64,000 nucleotides of DNA from contig JBBATH010000002.1 in NCBI GenBank assembly GCA_040398845.1, positions 62,001 through 126,000 on the forward strand, in the 5' to 3' direction. Below the pieces are notes generated by a model. That model saw nothing but the letters and a program-made list of their open reading frames with translations. It had not been told where the DNA came from and searched no databases. The stretch's first letter is position 1; every line of letters starts with the position of its first letter. Below are positions 40,948 through 50,406 of this stretch, piece after piece. The position numbers were made by a program, and so were the translations under genes. This DNA comes from WLND01 sp040398845. Lineage in GTDB: Bacteria; Actinomycetota; Actinomycetes; S36-B12.

Positions 40948-41964
40948 CTACTCCTGGGTCGGTGGGACGTCCGGTGCACGCACACGCGGTGCTGCGTGCC
41001 AGACGCTAACCCATCCTCCTGCACGGCTCACCGTGATCCCTCCCGGAAGGCTTATCGGGCCCTGACCGCTCCACTCCGAGACGATCCGATCGACCGCCAC
41101 CACGTGGTCGTGCGACAGGTCCCCGGCCGGGCTGCCAGCCTCAATGCACATGCGCCGCAGCACCCGTGTCCGAACCGCCCGGGGCAGTGCCGCCAAGACG
41201 GATGCCTCGATTCGTCCGTCAAGAACCCACCTGTCGCACTCGCGCTGGGCCCAGTCATCAAGGGCATCGGCATCGTCTCGAAGAAGCGAGGCCGAACGTG
41301 CGAGCCCACCGACCATCCCGGCGCCGAGCGCCATCGCGAGCGTGTCCATCGACTCCCGCACCCGCACCCGGGCAAAGCGGACATCTGCATTATGAGGATC
41401 AATCCAGGGAGTCTCGCCGACGTTCGCCAGCACCTCACTCGCCGAAGCATGAACAACGGCACGGGATATCCCGAGAAGTGGTCTGCGCCACAGGCCGCTC
41501 CTTGGAGCCATGGCTGCCAGCGAGCGAGCTCCTGACCCGCGCGCAAGCCTTAGGAGCACTGTCTCGGCCTGATCTTCGAGGGTGTGGCCAAGAAGTACGG
41601 CGACCGCGCCCGAGTCTTGGGCCTCACTGCGCAGGCCCTCGTAGCGTGCATCGCGCGCGGCCGCCTCCGGCCCACCCTCCGAGCCGACGCTCACTGATCG
41701 AACCGCAATCGGCGCGAGCCCAAGCTTTCCGCACACCGCCGCCGCCCAATTGGCGACCTCACCAGAACCCGGCTGCAGCCGGTGATCGATGACAACGCCG
41801 CCAGCCCGCCATCCGGCTCGTGGAGCCACGAACGCTGTCGCCGCGGCCAGCGCCAGCGAGTCAGGTCCGCCCGAGCACGCCACCAGAATACGTTCCCCCG
41901 GCTCGATATCGGCGAGTGCGCGTCGCACGGCGTCGCGCACTGCAAGCGTCGCTCGCTCCGCCAC
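40948..41964 (-). CDS. tilS: tRNA(Ile)-lysidine synthetase
   Basis: A 338-residue N-type ATP pyrophosphatase that converts C34 of the tRNA-Ile CAU anticodon to lysidine. PP-loop CSGGPDSLAL near residue 30, then VVIDHRLQPGS, GHTLEDQAETVLLRLARGSG and the NADVRFARVRVR segment. The C-terminal part is short, as usual in actinobacteria. It lies between the metalloprotease gene (six-base gap) and hpt. Confidence 0.93.
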   Translation of the reverse strand: MAERATLAVRDAVRRALADIEPGERILVACSGGPDSLALAAATAFVAPRAGWRAGGVVIDHRLQPGSGEVANWAAAVCGKLGLAPIAVRSVSVGSEGGPEAAARDARYEGLRSEAQDSGAVAVLLGHTLEDQAETVLLRLARGSGARSLAAMAPRSGLWRRPLLGISRAVVHASASEVLANVGETPWIDPHNADVRFARVRVRESMDTLAMALGAGMVGGLARSASLLRDDADALDDWAQRECDRWVLDGRIEASVLAALPRAVRTRVLRRMCIEAGSPAGDLSHDHVVAVDRIVSEWSGQGPISLPGGITVSRAGGWVSVWHAAPRVRAPDVPPTQE

Positions 41965-41970
41965 CGGTGA

Positions 41971-43008
41971 TCAGCCGGCCGTCCGAGCGAGCCACAACTC
42001 TGGCGCCTTGATCTCGGCGCGGCTCGGTAGCAGCCCCGGAGACGTCCAGACTTCGTTGAAGCCACTCATCCCTACTGAGGCAACCACCGTCCGAACGAAA
42101 TCGGCACCTTCGCTGTATTGACGGAGCTTGACGTCCATCCCGAGCACCTTGCGCGCGACCGAATCAACGGGCGACGGATTGGAGCGGCGCTTGGTGAACC
42201 GCTCGCGGATCAGCGCGACGCTCGGAATCACCTCCGGTCCCACCTCATCCATGACAACGTCAGCGTGGCCCTCAAGAAGCGACATAAGACCGGTTATGCG
42301 ATCAAAGACCGCTCGCTGAGCGGGGCTCTGGAGCGCCTCCATGATCGGTTCCCTCGGCCCCCCGTGCGGTCCCATGCCCCCTTTCACCACCTGAGCGAGG
42401 CTCTTGAGTACCTGACCAAACCCCAGCTCGGACGCCTCCACGAAATCCCCGACGAGTGAGGCGAGATGGCCGGCGAGCCATGGGACCGCGCCAAATTGCA
42501 CCCGATGGGTCTCCTCATGCAGGCACACCCACAGCCTGAAATCACGTGAAGGCACCTGCAGTTGCTGCTCGACATGCACGATGGTCGGGGCAACGAGCAG
42601 GAGTCGGCCCTGCTCGCCCGGATCGGTGAAGACCTCGTACTGGCCAAGCACCTTGCCTGAAAGCCAAGCGAGCACCGCACCGATCTGCAGCGCCGTTCCG
42701 CGGGACCCAAGATCGCGGATGAAAGCCGGGGGCTCGCGGCCATCGACCCGTTCGAGAAGAGGACCCATCGCGATGCGCATCCCGGTGACATTCGAGGCGA
42801 TCCACGCCGGGCGATCGACGACGGCCGCTCGCCCGTCGCCGGGAACCTCCAACCCGGTGACGCGACGCACCGGTTCTACTGCCTCGGATGACAGGTCGCG
42901 CAGCATTGCAACCGCCTCGCGTGCCTGGGCCCTCGGGAGATCTGGTCCCCTGGGTGCGAGGCGCGTTGCGGTGACGACGGCCAAGCGCCAATCGACTGAT
43001 TCGCCCAT
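41971..43008 (-). CDS. Zinc-dependent metalloprotease-like protein (DUF2342 family)
   Basis: A 345-residue protein with the zinc-binding motif HEETHRVQFGAVPWLAGHL (HExxH) and the downstream SLLEGHADVVMDEVGPEVIP, which may give the third ligand. It belongs to the actinobacterial family once named coenzyme F420 biosynthesis-associated, regularly encoded next to tilS and dacB. Its substrate is unknown and no signal peptide is visible, so it is cytoplasmic. It starts three bases after the manA stop. Confidence 0.8.
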   Translation of the reverse strand: MGESVDWRLAVVTATRLAPRGPDLPRAQAREAVAMLRDLSSEAVEPVRRVTGLEVPGDGRAAVVDRPAWIASNVTGMRIAMGPLLERVDGREPPAFIRDLGSRGTALQIGAVLAWLSGKVLGQYEVFTDPGEQGRLLLVAPTIVHVEQQLQVPSRDFRLWVCLHEETHRVQFGAVPWLAGHLASLVGDFVEASELGFGQVLKSLAQVVKGGMGPHGGPREPIMEALQSPAQRAVFDRITGLMSLLEGHADVVMDEVGPEVIPSVALIRERFTKRRSNPSPVDSVARKVLGMDVKLRQYSEGADFVRTVVASVGMSGFNEVWTSPGLLPSRAEIKAPELWLARTAG

Positions 43009-43011
43009 GGG

Positions 43012-44058
43012 TCAGCGCGGATTAGCCGGGGAGTCGGGCGACGGCGGGCGGCAGGCGACGGCCCGCACATCGCCTTGCAGGTTCCAGGTGCCGGCCGCGA
43101 ACGGCATGAGCGCGACGTCGCCACGGACGATCTCAACGGATGCCTCGTCCGAGTGGATGACGCCGCTGCCCTCGAGAACAAGGACGACCGAGAACCCAGC
43201 CTCAACCTCCACCGGTCCCGCACTCGTGTCGATGCGGTGCGCCCGGAAGTAGGCGTCGGCCTGCGATGGCATGATCGAGGTCAGGCCAGCCCCTTCGATC
43301 TGCTCCCTGGCCAAGACGAGCCGGTCTAGGTCCTGCTCAGATACCGAACTTCGGTCGACGGCCTGCAGCGCCGTCTCGAATCCAAGGTTGAGGTGGCCGT
43401 CCTTCACGCCATCCACAGCGAAGTCCTGCCATTCGAGGAGGATCGACAGATCCGTCGGCTCCTGCAGTTCGAGGACGAACACCCCCGACTGCACGGTGTG
43501 GGGTAGGCCCGCCGGAACAAGCATGGCGTCGCCCGGACGCACTACCTTCGTTCGCAGTGCCCCCAGAAGCGCCGCACTGTCGCGGTCGCGGACCCAGTCG
43601 CTCACCTGCTCGAGGGACATCGCCTCCTTGAAGCCGACGCCGACCTCGGCACCCTCGGGCGCATCGAGCACGAACCACGCCTCGGTCTTGCCGTGCGCCA
43701 GCCCGAGGTGCGCACGAGCGAACTCGCGATTCGGATGCAGATGGACCGGGAGCCGCTGGTCGAGATCGAGGAGCTTGATGAGGACCTCGGTGCTCGTGCC
43801 GTAGCGGGCAACATGATCTGGGCCAAGCCATGCGACCGGATTCTCGTCGATCGCCTCGATGAGGAGTCGCCCGTCCGGCAACCGACTGAAGCCCTGGGGT
43901 GCCTGACCGAAACGAGCGGTCGTCGACCCGATCCACTCCTCGGGTCGCTGAGGACCGCCCGGCCCACGCCGCAGCGCGCCGATGCGATCACCACCGCGGT
44001 AATAGTGGTCAAACTGGTTCACCGGCAGCAGGACCGGAGCGGCGGATTTGGCCGTCAT
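43012..44058 (-). CDS. manA: Mannose-6-phosphate isomerase, class I
   Basis: A 348-residue type I phosphomannose isomerase interconverting mannose-6-phosphate and fructose-6-phosphate. Zinc-ligand motifs are LPVHLHPNREFARAHLG, KTEAWFVLD and LVPAGLPHTV. The C-terminal cupin region is short. ATG 44058 overlaps the dacB stop as ATGA and is preferred over the ATG twelve bases upstream. It supplies mannose units for glycans. Its insertion between dacB and the metalloprotease gene is a local variation of the cluster. Confidence 0.9.
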   Translation of the reverse strand: MTAKSAAPVLLPVNQFDHYYRGGDRIGALRRGPGGPQRPEEWIGSTTARFGQAPQGFSRLPDGRLLIEAIDENPVAWLGPDHVARYGTSTEVLIKLLDLDQRLPVHLHPNREFARAHLGLAHGKTEAWFVLDAPEGAEVGVGFKEAMSLEQVSDWVRDRDSAALLGALRTKVVRPGDAMLVPAGLPHTVQSGVFVLELQEPTDLSILLEWQDFAVDGVKDGHLNLGFETALQAVDRSSVSEQDLDRLVLAREQIEGAGLTSIMPSQADAYFRAHRIDTSAGPVEVEAGFSVVLVLEGSGVIHSDEASVEIVRGDVALMPFAAGTWNLQGDVRAVACRPPSPDSPANPR

Positions 44059-45470
44059 GAACACCCACATTTCGCTAGTCGGGAGGCAAACTGGTCGAGC
44101 GTGTCACGAGCTACTTCGAGCGACGGTACGTCGTTCGCAAGTACAGCGAACACCAGAACACGTCCATCCAAATCTTTGACGGTACCCGCGAGACCCACGA
44201 CACCGCTGAGCGTGCCCGTCTTTGCCCGGACATAGCCGGCGGCATCGGCGGTCAAGCCCGCCTTGTAACGATCCGACAGAGTTCCGGTGAAGCCGGCAAC
44301 CGGCAACCCGGAACCGATGGGCCACAGCGCCGGATCGGACTGCCGCGACACGCTCACCAGGAGTTGCGCAAGAGCGATCGGCGGGACCTTGTCACGCCCA
44401 GATAGACCGCTCCCATCAACGACCGACAGACCGTCGACCGCGATGCCAAGTTTGGCCGCAGACTCCTGCACCCCCTTCGCCCCCGAGGCGAAGGTGAACT
44501 TGCCGTTGGCTCGCCCACCAATCAGGTGTCCGAGCGCCTCGGCGAGGTCATTCTCCGAATCGGTGAGCATACGCTCGATGAGGTCGCGGATGGTCGGCGA
44601 CTCAACCCTTCCAACCTCCGTTGCGCCCTCCGGCGCCTTGCCCACTCCTGTCATCGTGACGGTGAGGCCGCGCTTCTTGAGCAGCCCCGCAAGAACCTGA
44701 GCCGCTTGGCGCGAGGGATTATCGACCCTCGATGTCGCGCCCGGCCGTACGCGGCCCTGGTCGACCATGAGCGCGGTCACCGGTGCCACGACTCCGTCAA
44801 GGGGGAAGGACGAGGGCCAGCCCGGAGCGAGGACCGGGCCGGTGAAGAGTGAGTCGTCGTACTGCAGGTCAACGGCATTCGCTGCAACGTTCTGCTCCAC
44901 CTGGTCCGCAAGCGACTCAAGCGTCGCCGCCTCGACCCCCGGTTGCTCCTTGCGCGCAAGCGTTGCGTCACCGCCCCCCACAAGGGTGAGCGTGGTGGAC
45001 TTCAAGAGAACGACCGTGGCCAGTCGCTCGCCGGGATCAAGGACCGAAAGGGCCGCGCTCGCGGTGAGCAACTTGATCGTCGATGCCGGGGTGCGTGGCC
45101 GGCCCGCGCGGACGTCGAGGAGGACCGTCTCGGTCGCCGGATCGATGACGACCGCACTGAACTGCCCCAGGGTGCTCGCCTTGAGCAGCGGAGTCACCGA
45201 CCTTTGGATGCCCGTGGGTGTTGGAGCATTGGCCGTCGAGTTGGCCACCGCCGTTGGTGTGAGCACGCTCGGGGCGGGCGATGCAGGAGGACTCGACCCT
45301 GGCGCCACGACATTGTCAACGGAGGCGGCCGGCTCGAGAGACGAGAACATCAGGGCGAGCACGATGAGCAATCCAGTGCTTCCCGCACGTCGAACGGCGC
45401 TAAAGCGCCGACCGTGACCTCGCCGTCCGTGAACCCGCACCCGGTGTCCCCTCTCCATTGAATCCCTCAT
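44055..45470 (-). CDS. dacB: D-alanyl-D-alanine carboxypeptidase/endopeptidase (PBP4 type)
   Basis: A 471-residue S13-family penicillin-binding protein that trims or cleaves peptidoglycan cross-links. A basic N-terminus and hydrophobic anchor/signal (TGLLIVLALMFSS) precede a Pro/Ser/Thr linker. Active-site motifs are PASTIK (Ser130), TDSEND (SxN) and RAKTGTLSG (KTG). It is divergent from ppa by 17 bases. The position in the dacB-metalloprotease-tilS-hpt-ftsH cluster is usual for actinobacteria. Confidence 0.92.
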   Translation of the reverse strand: MRDSMERGHRVRVHGRRGHGRRFSAVRRAGSTGLLIVLALMFSSLEPAASVDNVVAPGSSPPASPAPSVLTPTAVANSTANAPTPTGIQRSVTPLLKASTLGQFSAVVIDPATETVLLDVRAGRPRTPASTIKLLTASAALSVLDPGERLATVVLLKSTTLTLVGGGDATLARKEQPGVEAATLESLADQVEQNVAANAVDLQYDDSLFTGPVLAPGWPSSFPLDGVVAPVTALMVDQGRVRPGATSRVDNPSRQAAQVLAGLLKKRGLTVTMTGVGKAPEGATEVGRVESPTIRDLIERMLTDSENDLAEALGHLIGGRANGKFTFASGAKGVQESAAKLGIAVDGLSVVDGSGLSGRDKVPPIALAQLLVSVSRQSDPALWPIGSGLPVAGFTGTLSDRYKAGLTADAAGYVRAKTGTLSGVVGLAGTVKDLDGRVLVFAVLANDVPSLEVARDTLDQFASRLAKCGCS

Positions 45471-45487
45471 GGTGAAGACTAGCCATC

Positions 45488-45994
45488 ATGACCCCCTTGG
45501 ACTTTGACGTCACCATCGAGATCCCCGCGGGAAGCCGCAACAAGTATGAGATGGATCATGCGACCGGTCGGATCCGCCTCGACCGCATGCTCTTCACCTC
45601 AACCCGGTACCCGCATGACTACGGCTTCATCGAGAACTCGCTTGGCCTCGATGGTGATCCACTCGACGCCCTTGTCCTCACCCAGGAGCCCACGTTCCCC
45701 GGAGTGCTCATCCGCTGTCGCACCGTCGGCATGTTCCGCATGACCGATGAGGCCGGCGGCGACGACAAGGTGCTTTGCGTTCCTGCTGGCGATCCACGCA
45801 TGGAGCATCTACGCGATATCCATCACGTGCCGGAGTTCGACCGCATGGAGATCCAGCACTTCTTCGAGGTCTACAAGGAACTCGAGCCGGGTAAGAGCGT
45901 CGAGGGCGCCACGTGGGCCGGCCGAGCCGACGCCGAGGCCGAGATACACGCCTCCTGGGCCAGGTTCACCGATGGGGACGGCACGCACGCCTGA
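45488..45994 (+). CDS. ppa: Inorganic pyrophosphatase, family I
   Basis: A 168-residue soluble enzyme hydrolysing pyrophosphate and pulling biosynthetic reactions forward. The signature DGDPLDALVL and the residues IEIPAGSRNKYEMDH, RYPHDYGFIENSL and GVLIRCRTVGMF are diagnostic. It is divergent from dacB and convergent with the AI-2E-family gene four bases away, a typical neighbourhood for actinobacterial ppa. Confidence 0.96.
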   Translation: MTPLDFDVTIEIPAGSRNKYEMDHATGRIRLDRMLFTSTRYPHDYGFIENSLGLDGDPLDALVLTQEPTFPGVLIRCRTVGMFRMTDEAGGDDKVLCVPAGDPRMEHLRDIHHVPEFDRMEIQHFFEVYKELEPGKSVEGATWAGRADAEAEIHASWARFTDGDGTHA

Positions 45995-45998
45995 GCGA

Positions 45999-47105
45999 TT
46001 ACGTCTCGACCGTGGTGAGGGCGTCCTCGACAACGTTGGTGCGGTGCAGGTAGGTCCCGACGAAAGCTTTCACGGTTGCGGCGAGCGGCAAGGCGAGCAC
46101 TGCCCCGATGGGTCCGAGGATCGCACCGCCCGCGAGTACCGAGAGGAACGACACCGCGGTGTTCAACTCCATCGCCTTCGCCGACACCCTCGGCTCGATG
46201 GTGAGGTTCTCGACCTGCTGGTAGGCGAGGATGAAGGCCAGCGTCCCCACGCCCTGGATCGGGGACTGCGCGAACGCAAGGACGATCGGGAGCAGCCCAC
46301 CGAGATAGGTGCCGATCGTCGGCACGAAGGCAGAGACGATCCCGGTGAAAGCGCCGAGAACAAGCGCATTGTCGACCCGGATGATGAAGAGGAAGATCGT
46401 GGTCGCCGAGCCACAGACGACGGCGAGGATGGATCGCGAGACGAGGTAGCTCGAGGTCTTGTCGATCGCCACCTCCCACACTGCCAACAACTCGCGCTGA
46501 CGGGCCTGCGGGAACAGCGAGCACACGCTTCGCCTGAACCTTGGCCCGTCCGCAACGAGGTAGAAGGTGACGAGAAGCACTGTGAGCGACCCGACAATGA
46601 AGGCTAGGAAGGAATCCACGATGCCGAGGACGCTGTTTGCGATGGTTTGAATCGCCACGTCCCAGTACTCGCTGATGAGGTCGCTCGGCTCCGGCAGGGT
46701 GATTCCGAAGGATACATCGACACGGTCTCGGATACCCTCATAAAGATCCGGCACCTCTCTCGCGAGGCTGATCACCTGCGTGACGAGTAGGTTGCCAAAC
46801 AATGCGATGAATCCGGCGATCACGAGGAATCCAGCGCCGTAGATGAGTAGGGTCGCACGCGAGCGCTTCCATCCGCGGGCACTGAGCCTGTTCACGGTCG
46901 GTTCGATCGCGAACGCCAGAAAGAAGCAGATTGCCACGGTGATCATGAGGTCGGTGAGTCTCGAGGCGACGTACCAGCCGCAGATGCTCAGGGCAATAGC
47001 GAAGATCGCATACCAGATGCCCTTGACGTACCAACGCGGAAGACGCGTCGAGTCTGAACTATCGACGGGACGCTCCACCGAACCCTGCTCCATCACAGGA
47101 ACCAA
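45999..47105 (-). CDS. AI-2E-family transporter
   Basis: A 368-residue polytopic membrane protein of the TqsA/AI-2E exporter family. About eight hydrophobic segments are visible, with family residues GLLPIVLAFAQSP, AYQQVENLTIEPRVSAKAM (partly) and VLAGGAILGPIGAVLALPLAATVKAF. Substrates vary across the family (autoinducer-2, sodium/proton exchange), so the cargo is unknown. Converges on ppa. The ATG at 47093, four codons later, is an alternative start. Confidence 0.85.
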   Translation of the reverse strand: MVPVMEQGSVERPVDSSDSTRLPRWYVKGIWYAIFAIALSICGWYVASRLTDLMITVAICFFLAFAIEPTVNRLSARGWKRSRATLLIYGAGFLVIAGFIALFGNLLVTQVISLAREVPDLYEGIRDRVDVSFGITLPEPSDLISEYWDVAIQTIANSVLGIVDSFLAFIVGSLTVLLVTFYLVADGPRFRRSVCSLFPQARQRELLAVWEVAIDKTSSYLVSRSILAVVCGSATTIFLFIIRVDNALVLGAFTGIVSAFVPTIGTYLGGLLPIVLAFAQSPIQGVGTLAFILAYQQVENLTIEPRVSAKAMELNTAVSFLSVLAGGAILGPIGAVLALPLAATVKAFVGTYLHRTNVVEDALTTVET

Positions 47106-47144
47106 CGCTAGGGCATCAAGGAGTTGGTCGACGCTCGAGTGTCA

Positions 47145-48332
47145 TCAGTTCGAAGGAGCCGCAGACTCTCCATCGCCCTGAACCGTCACCTTCAGCGGGA
47201 TGAACGTCTTGACCCGAATGGGCTCGGGCATTGGGGTGACGCCGAACGTCTCGAGCGAGCCCTGCCCTGCCAAACGTACGACATATTGCGCGAACGAAAC
47301 GGGCAAGGGATCAGCCGCATCGTCGCAGATGAGCAGGTGCGCATACCCGACCACCGGCCAGCCGATAAGTGCCTGGTTCTCACCGAGAACGATCTTCGAG
47401 GAGGCGATGTCGAAGTTGCCCTCAACCGGCACACCACCAATTGCAGGGCTCGCCAGGATGTTTCCGCGCTCGTCAGTCGTGACGTTCGTGGCACCCGACC
47501 CAACCTTGTAGAGCTGCACATCATCCGCGGTCACGATGACCTCAACGGCCTTGCCGTCATTGCCGGTAACCGTGATGGGCAGGTTCGCGATAGCGAGCAC
47601 GTTGTTCATGGCCTGGAAGATAGGCAGGACGGCGATTGCGCCCTCGGTGACGGTCAACTCGCCAATGAGGTCGGTTACCGTCGGGAGACGGGTGCCAGCC
47701 TCAAGGGTGCCGACAGTGCCGGCGGTCCAGGCATCCGGCGCGTATTGGGAGGTCCAGGTGGTCATCGCCTCGACGGCACCCTGAGTGGTTTCGACGGACA
47801 TCAACGTGATCGGGGGCAGACCGCTGAGGTCGAAGTCGGGATTAGCCTCGGCGAGCAATGGTGCATCCCAGGTGGTAACGGTTCCGGCAAGGATTCCGGC
47901 TACCGCCTCCGGTGTCATGACCAAGCCTTCCAGCCCGGGAACGTTGTAGGCCAAGCTCACCGGGTACGCGAAGGCTGGAACGACGATCGTAACGCCTGCA
48001 GGGCAGTTGGTGGAGCCGAAGGACGTGATGTCGACTGCCGTCGGCGTACGGTCCACCAGAGCCATCGCTGCGGAATCGGCAGGCGGTAGTTCGGCGAGAA
48101 TCTGCTCCGGGCAGATCGAAGTTAGGGCATCCCCAACGGCGGTCATTGCACCGGCGAAGGTCTCTGCCACCGCGACATCCACGGTGCCGGAAGCGCATTC
48201 GATCTGCGACTCGGCGCGAGCCGCGAGCACATCGGGGGGCATTGGGGGCGTGCATGCGGCAATGATCATGACCGCAAAGGGAACGAGGACGATGCCCCGG
48301 GTTCGCATTGACATCCGGGACATCGTCCTCAT
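47145..48332 (-). CDS. Second phosphate-type substrate-binding lipoprotein
   Basis: A 395-residue PstS-like protein. A signal peptide ends in the lipobox IIAACTPP. PstS-like residues include AGTVTTWDAPLLAEANPDF and the YPVSLAYNVPGL region, though the canonical phosphate loop is diverged. It lies 39 bases after pstS, at the end of the pst operon. It may have different affinity or act as a phosphate sensor. Several ATGs are clustered at the start (48332, 48323, 48314), and the correct one is uncertain. Confidence 0.75.
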   Translation of the reverse strand: MRTMSRMSMRTRGIVLVPFAVMIIAACTPPMPPDVLAARAESQIECASGTVDVAVAETFAGAMTAVGDALTSICPEQILAELPPADSAAMALVDRTPTAVDITSFGSTNCPAGVTIVVPAFAYPVSLAYNVPGLEGLVMTPEAVAGILAGTVTTWDAPLLAEANPDFDLSGLPPITLMSVETTQGAVEAMTTWTSQYAPDAWTAGTVGTLEAGTRLPTVTDLIGELTVTEGAIAVLPIFQAMNNVLAIANLPITVTGNDGKAVEVIVTADDVQLYKVGSGATNVTTDERGNILASPAIGGVPVEGNFDIASSKIVLGENQALIGWPVVGYAHLLICDDAADPLPVSFAQYVVRLAGQGSLETFGVTPMPEPIRVKTFIPLKVTVQGDGESAAPSN

Positions 48333-48371
48333 CCTTCGTTCGTTTAATCAGTTATGACTTACAGACTTCAA

Positions 48372-49427
48372 CTACTTGATCTTGACGACGAGACCCTTAG
48401 CCACCGTGAGCACCTTGCCGGCAACCGGCACGTAGCCGAGCGAGGCCGCACGTGCAGGACCGCACTTCTGGATTACATAGTCCTGGAACTGGCGGACACC
48501 GAGGCCATTGGGGCCCTTACCGTCGGTACGCACCAGGGCGTAGCTGAAGATCGACATCGGGTAGGCCCCCGAGACTGCCACCTTGTAGTCCAGCTGCACG
48601 AGACCGAGTGCGTCGACGTTCGTCTGGTTCGCCAGGTTCTTCGCGGCCGAGGCAGACGACGGTGCGATGAACTCGCCCTTCGCGTTCTGGATGCGTGCCG
48701 ACGGGTAGCCCTTGGCGTCGCCGAGGTCAACGTAGCCGAGGGTGCCTTCCTTTGCGAGCACATTCGCCATTACGCCCGAGTTGCCCTTGCCTGCAACAGA
48801 GTTTGCCGGAGGCTTGCCACCGGGGAATGCGGTGGTCATGTCGTCCTGAACCTTCGGCCAGATGGTCGGCGCCCAAGCGTTGAGGTACTGAAGGAAGTTG
48901 TTCGTGGTACCCGAGCTGTCCGAGCGGTAGGCGATGGTGATCGGCGTCGCCGGGAGCGCCGCCGAGATGCGGGGATTGTCCTTGACGATCTCGGGGTGGT
49001 TCCAGGTGGTGATGACGCCTGAGTAGATCTTCGCGAGCGTGACCTGCTTGAGCTGGATCGAAGATCCAAGGGTGCGGCCAGTGGTCGCGTTCTTCAGGTT
49101 GATCGGCACGGTGAGCGCTCCACCGATGTTCGGGATGTACTCCCACTCCCAGGTCGGCTCGCCCGAGGTGTACTTCGAGTCAGTCTGCGCGTAGGCGAAG
49201 GTGCCCTTCGAGAAGTTGCCCTTGCCAGTGCCCGAACCTGTCGATGTGTACTGGATGGTGAAATCGCTCTGCGACGCATTGAAGTCCGCAGCGCACTGCG
49301 ACAAGAACACGTAGGGGAACGACGCACCGCCACCGGCGATGCTGTTGGCCGCGTTGGCCGGGGCGGCCAGCGCAACCGCTGAGGTTACGAGAACGCTGCT
49401 AGCGACGATCGCGAGAGTGCGACGCAC
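48372..49427 (-). CDS. pstS: Phosphate ABC transporter substrate-binding protein
   Basis: A 351-residue periplasmic-type phosphate-binding protein. A Sec signal peptide without a lipobox cysteine (VLVTSAVALAAPANA) is followed by GGGASFPYVFLSQCAADF, the phosphate-binding YTSTGSGTGKGNF and YRSDSSGTTNNFLQYL, and KIYSGVITTWNHPEI. Lack of a lipid anchor is unusual for an actinobacterial PstS. It sits downstream of pstB with a 128-base gap holding PHO-box-like repeats, so it probably has its own promoter. Confidence 0.93.
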   Translation of the reverse strand: MRRTLAIVASSVLVTSAVALAAPANAANSIAGGGASFPYVFLSQCAADFNASQSDFTIQYTSTGSGTGKGNFSKGTFAYAQTDSKYTSGEPTWEWEYIPNIGGALTVPINLKNATTGRTLGSSIQLKQVTLAKIYSGVITTWNHPEIVKDNPRISAALPATPITIAYRSDSSGTTNNFLQYLNAWAPTIWPKVQDDMTTAFPGGKPPANSVAGKGNSGVMANVLAKEGTLGYVDLGDAKGYPSARIQNAKGEFIAPSSASAAKNLANQTNVDALGLVQLDYKVAVSGAYPMSIFSYALVRTDGKGPNGLGVRQFQDYVIQKCGPARAASLGYVPVAGKVLTVAKGLVVKIK

Positions 49428-49519
49428 GGTATCTCCTTTGTCATGGACGTTGCTTACGTAGATGAACCTACGAGCCTGTTCTTTACGTTTGGAGTGCTTT
49501 CGGTGTTACTTCGACAACG

Positions 49520-49560
49520 CCTCGGTGAACAATCGGGGGCGAGATGAACAACGGGTTAAC
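49520..49560 (-). promoter_or_regulatory. Putative PHO box upstream of pstS
   Basis: On the minus strand GTTAACCCGTT (49550-49560) and GTTCATCTCGC (49539-49549) are adjacent 11-base units, and GTTCACCGAGG (49520-49530) follows after eight bases. These fit the actinobacterial PhoP direct-repeat pattern beginning GTTCA. The site overlaps the pstB stop codon and precedes pstS by about 90 bases. Confidence 0.6.
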
Positions 49561-50392
49561 CGAAACGACCACTCACGTAATCAAGGGTGCGCTCATCCTG
49601 CGGGTTACCAAAGATTTCGGTTGTTGCACCCTGCTCGATGACGCGCCCCGGCTCGTTCTCGGCCGCCAGGAAGAATGCGGTGTTATCGGCGACGCGCACT
49701 GCCTGCTGCATGTTGTGGGTCACGATGATGATCGTGACCTCCTTGGAGAGTTGGCGGATCGTCTCCTCGATCTTCAGCGTTGACGCCGGGTCGAGCGCTG
49801 AACACGGCTCATCCATAAGGAGCACGTGCGGCTGTACCGCAAGGGCTCGCGCGATGACCAGCCGCTGCTGCTGTCCACCTGAGAGTTCGCCGCCCGCACG
49901 ATCGAGCCGATCCTTGACCTCGGTCCAAAGTCCCGCCGCTGTGAGGGTCTCCTCGACGATGTCGTCGTGGTTGCTGCGCTTCATCCCGGACAGCTTCAGA
50001 CCCGAAAGCACATTGCCTCGAATGGTCATGCTCGGGAATGGGTTGGGCTTTTGGAAAACCATCCCGATGGCGAGCCGGATGTGCACCGGGTCGACGTCAC
50101 GTGAGTAAATGTCGCGTCCCTCATAGAGGATCTCGCCCGCGAGTGCTGCACCAGGAAGGAGCTCGTGCAAGCGATTGAGGGTCCGGATGAAGGTCGACTT
50201 CCCACAGCCGGAAGGACCGATGAGCGCGGTCACCGAGTTCTTCGGGAAGGACATGTTCACGCCCTCAAGCACCTTGCGCTGCCCGAACCAGACGCTCACG
50301 TTCCGCGCCTCGAGTTCCGTACTAGCAGCCGCTGCGGGTGTGGTTATCTCGGACTCAAGCACATCGACACTCTCGAATTCGGCGGTGGACAT
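49556..50392 (-). CDS. pstB: Phosphate ABC transporter ATP-binding protein
   Basis: A 278-residue ATPase powering phosphate import. Walker A IGPSGCGKST, the PstB-typical FQKPNPFPSMTIRGNVLSGL (partly), signature LSGGQQQRLVIARALA, Walker B VLLMDEPCSALDP, and switch His in IVTHNMQQA. The stretch FIRTLNRLHELLPGA is also characteristic. It follows pstA by 14 bases. The N-terminal 25 residues are a family-atypical acidic extension. Confidence 0.95.
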   Translation of the reverse strand: MSTAEFESVDVLESEITTPAAAASTELEARNVSVWFGQRKVLEGVNMSFPKNSVTALIGPSGCGKSTFIRTLNRLHELLPGAALAGEILYEGRDIYSRDVDPVHIRLAIGMVFQKPNPFPSMTIRGNVLSGLKLSGMKRSNHDDIVEETLTAAGLWTEVKDRLDRAGGELSGGQQQRLVIARALAVQPHVLLMDEPCSALDPASTLKIEETIRQLSKEVTIIIVTHNMQQAVRVADNTAFFLAAENEPGRVIEQGATTEIFGNPQDERTLDYVSGRFG

Positions 50393-50406
50393 TACGTGCT
50401 CCTTCT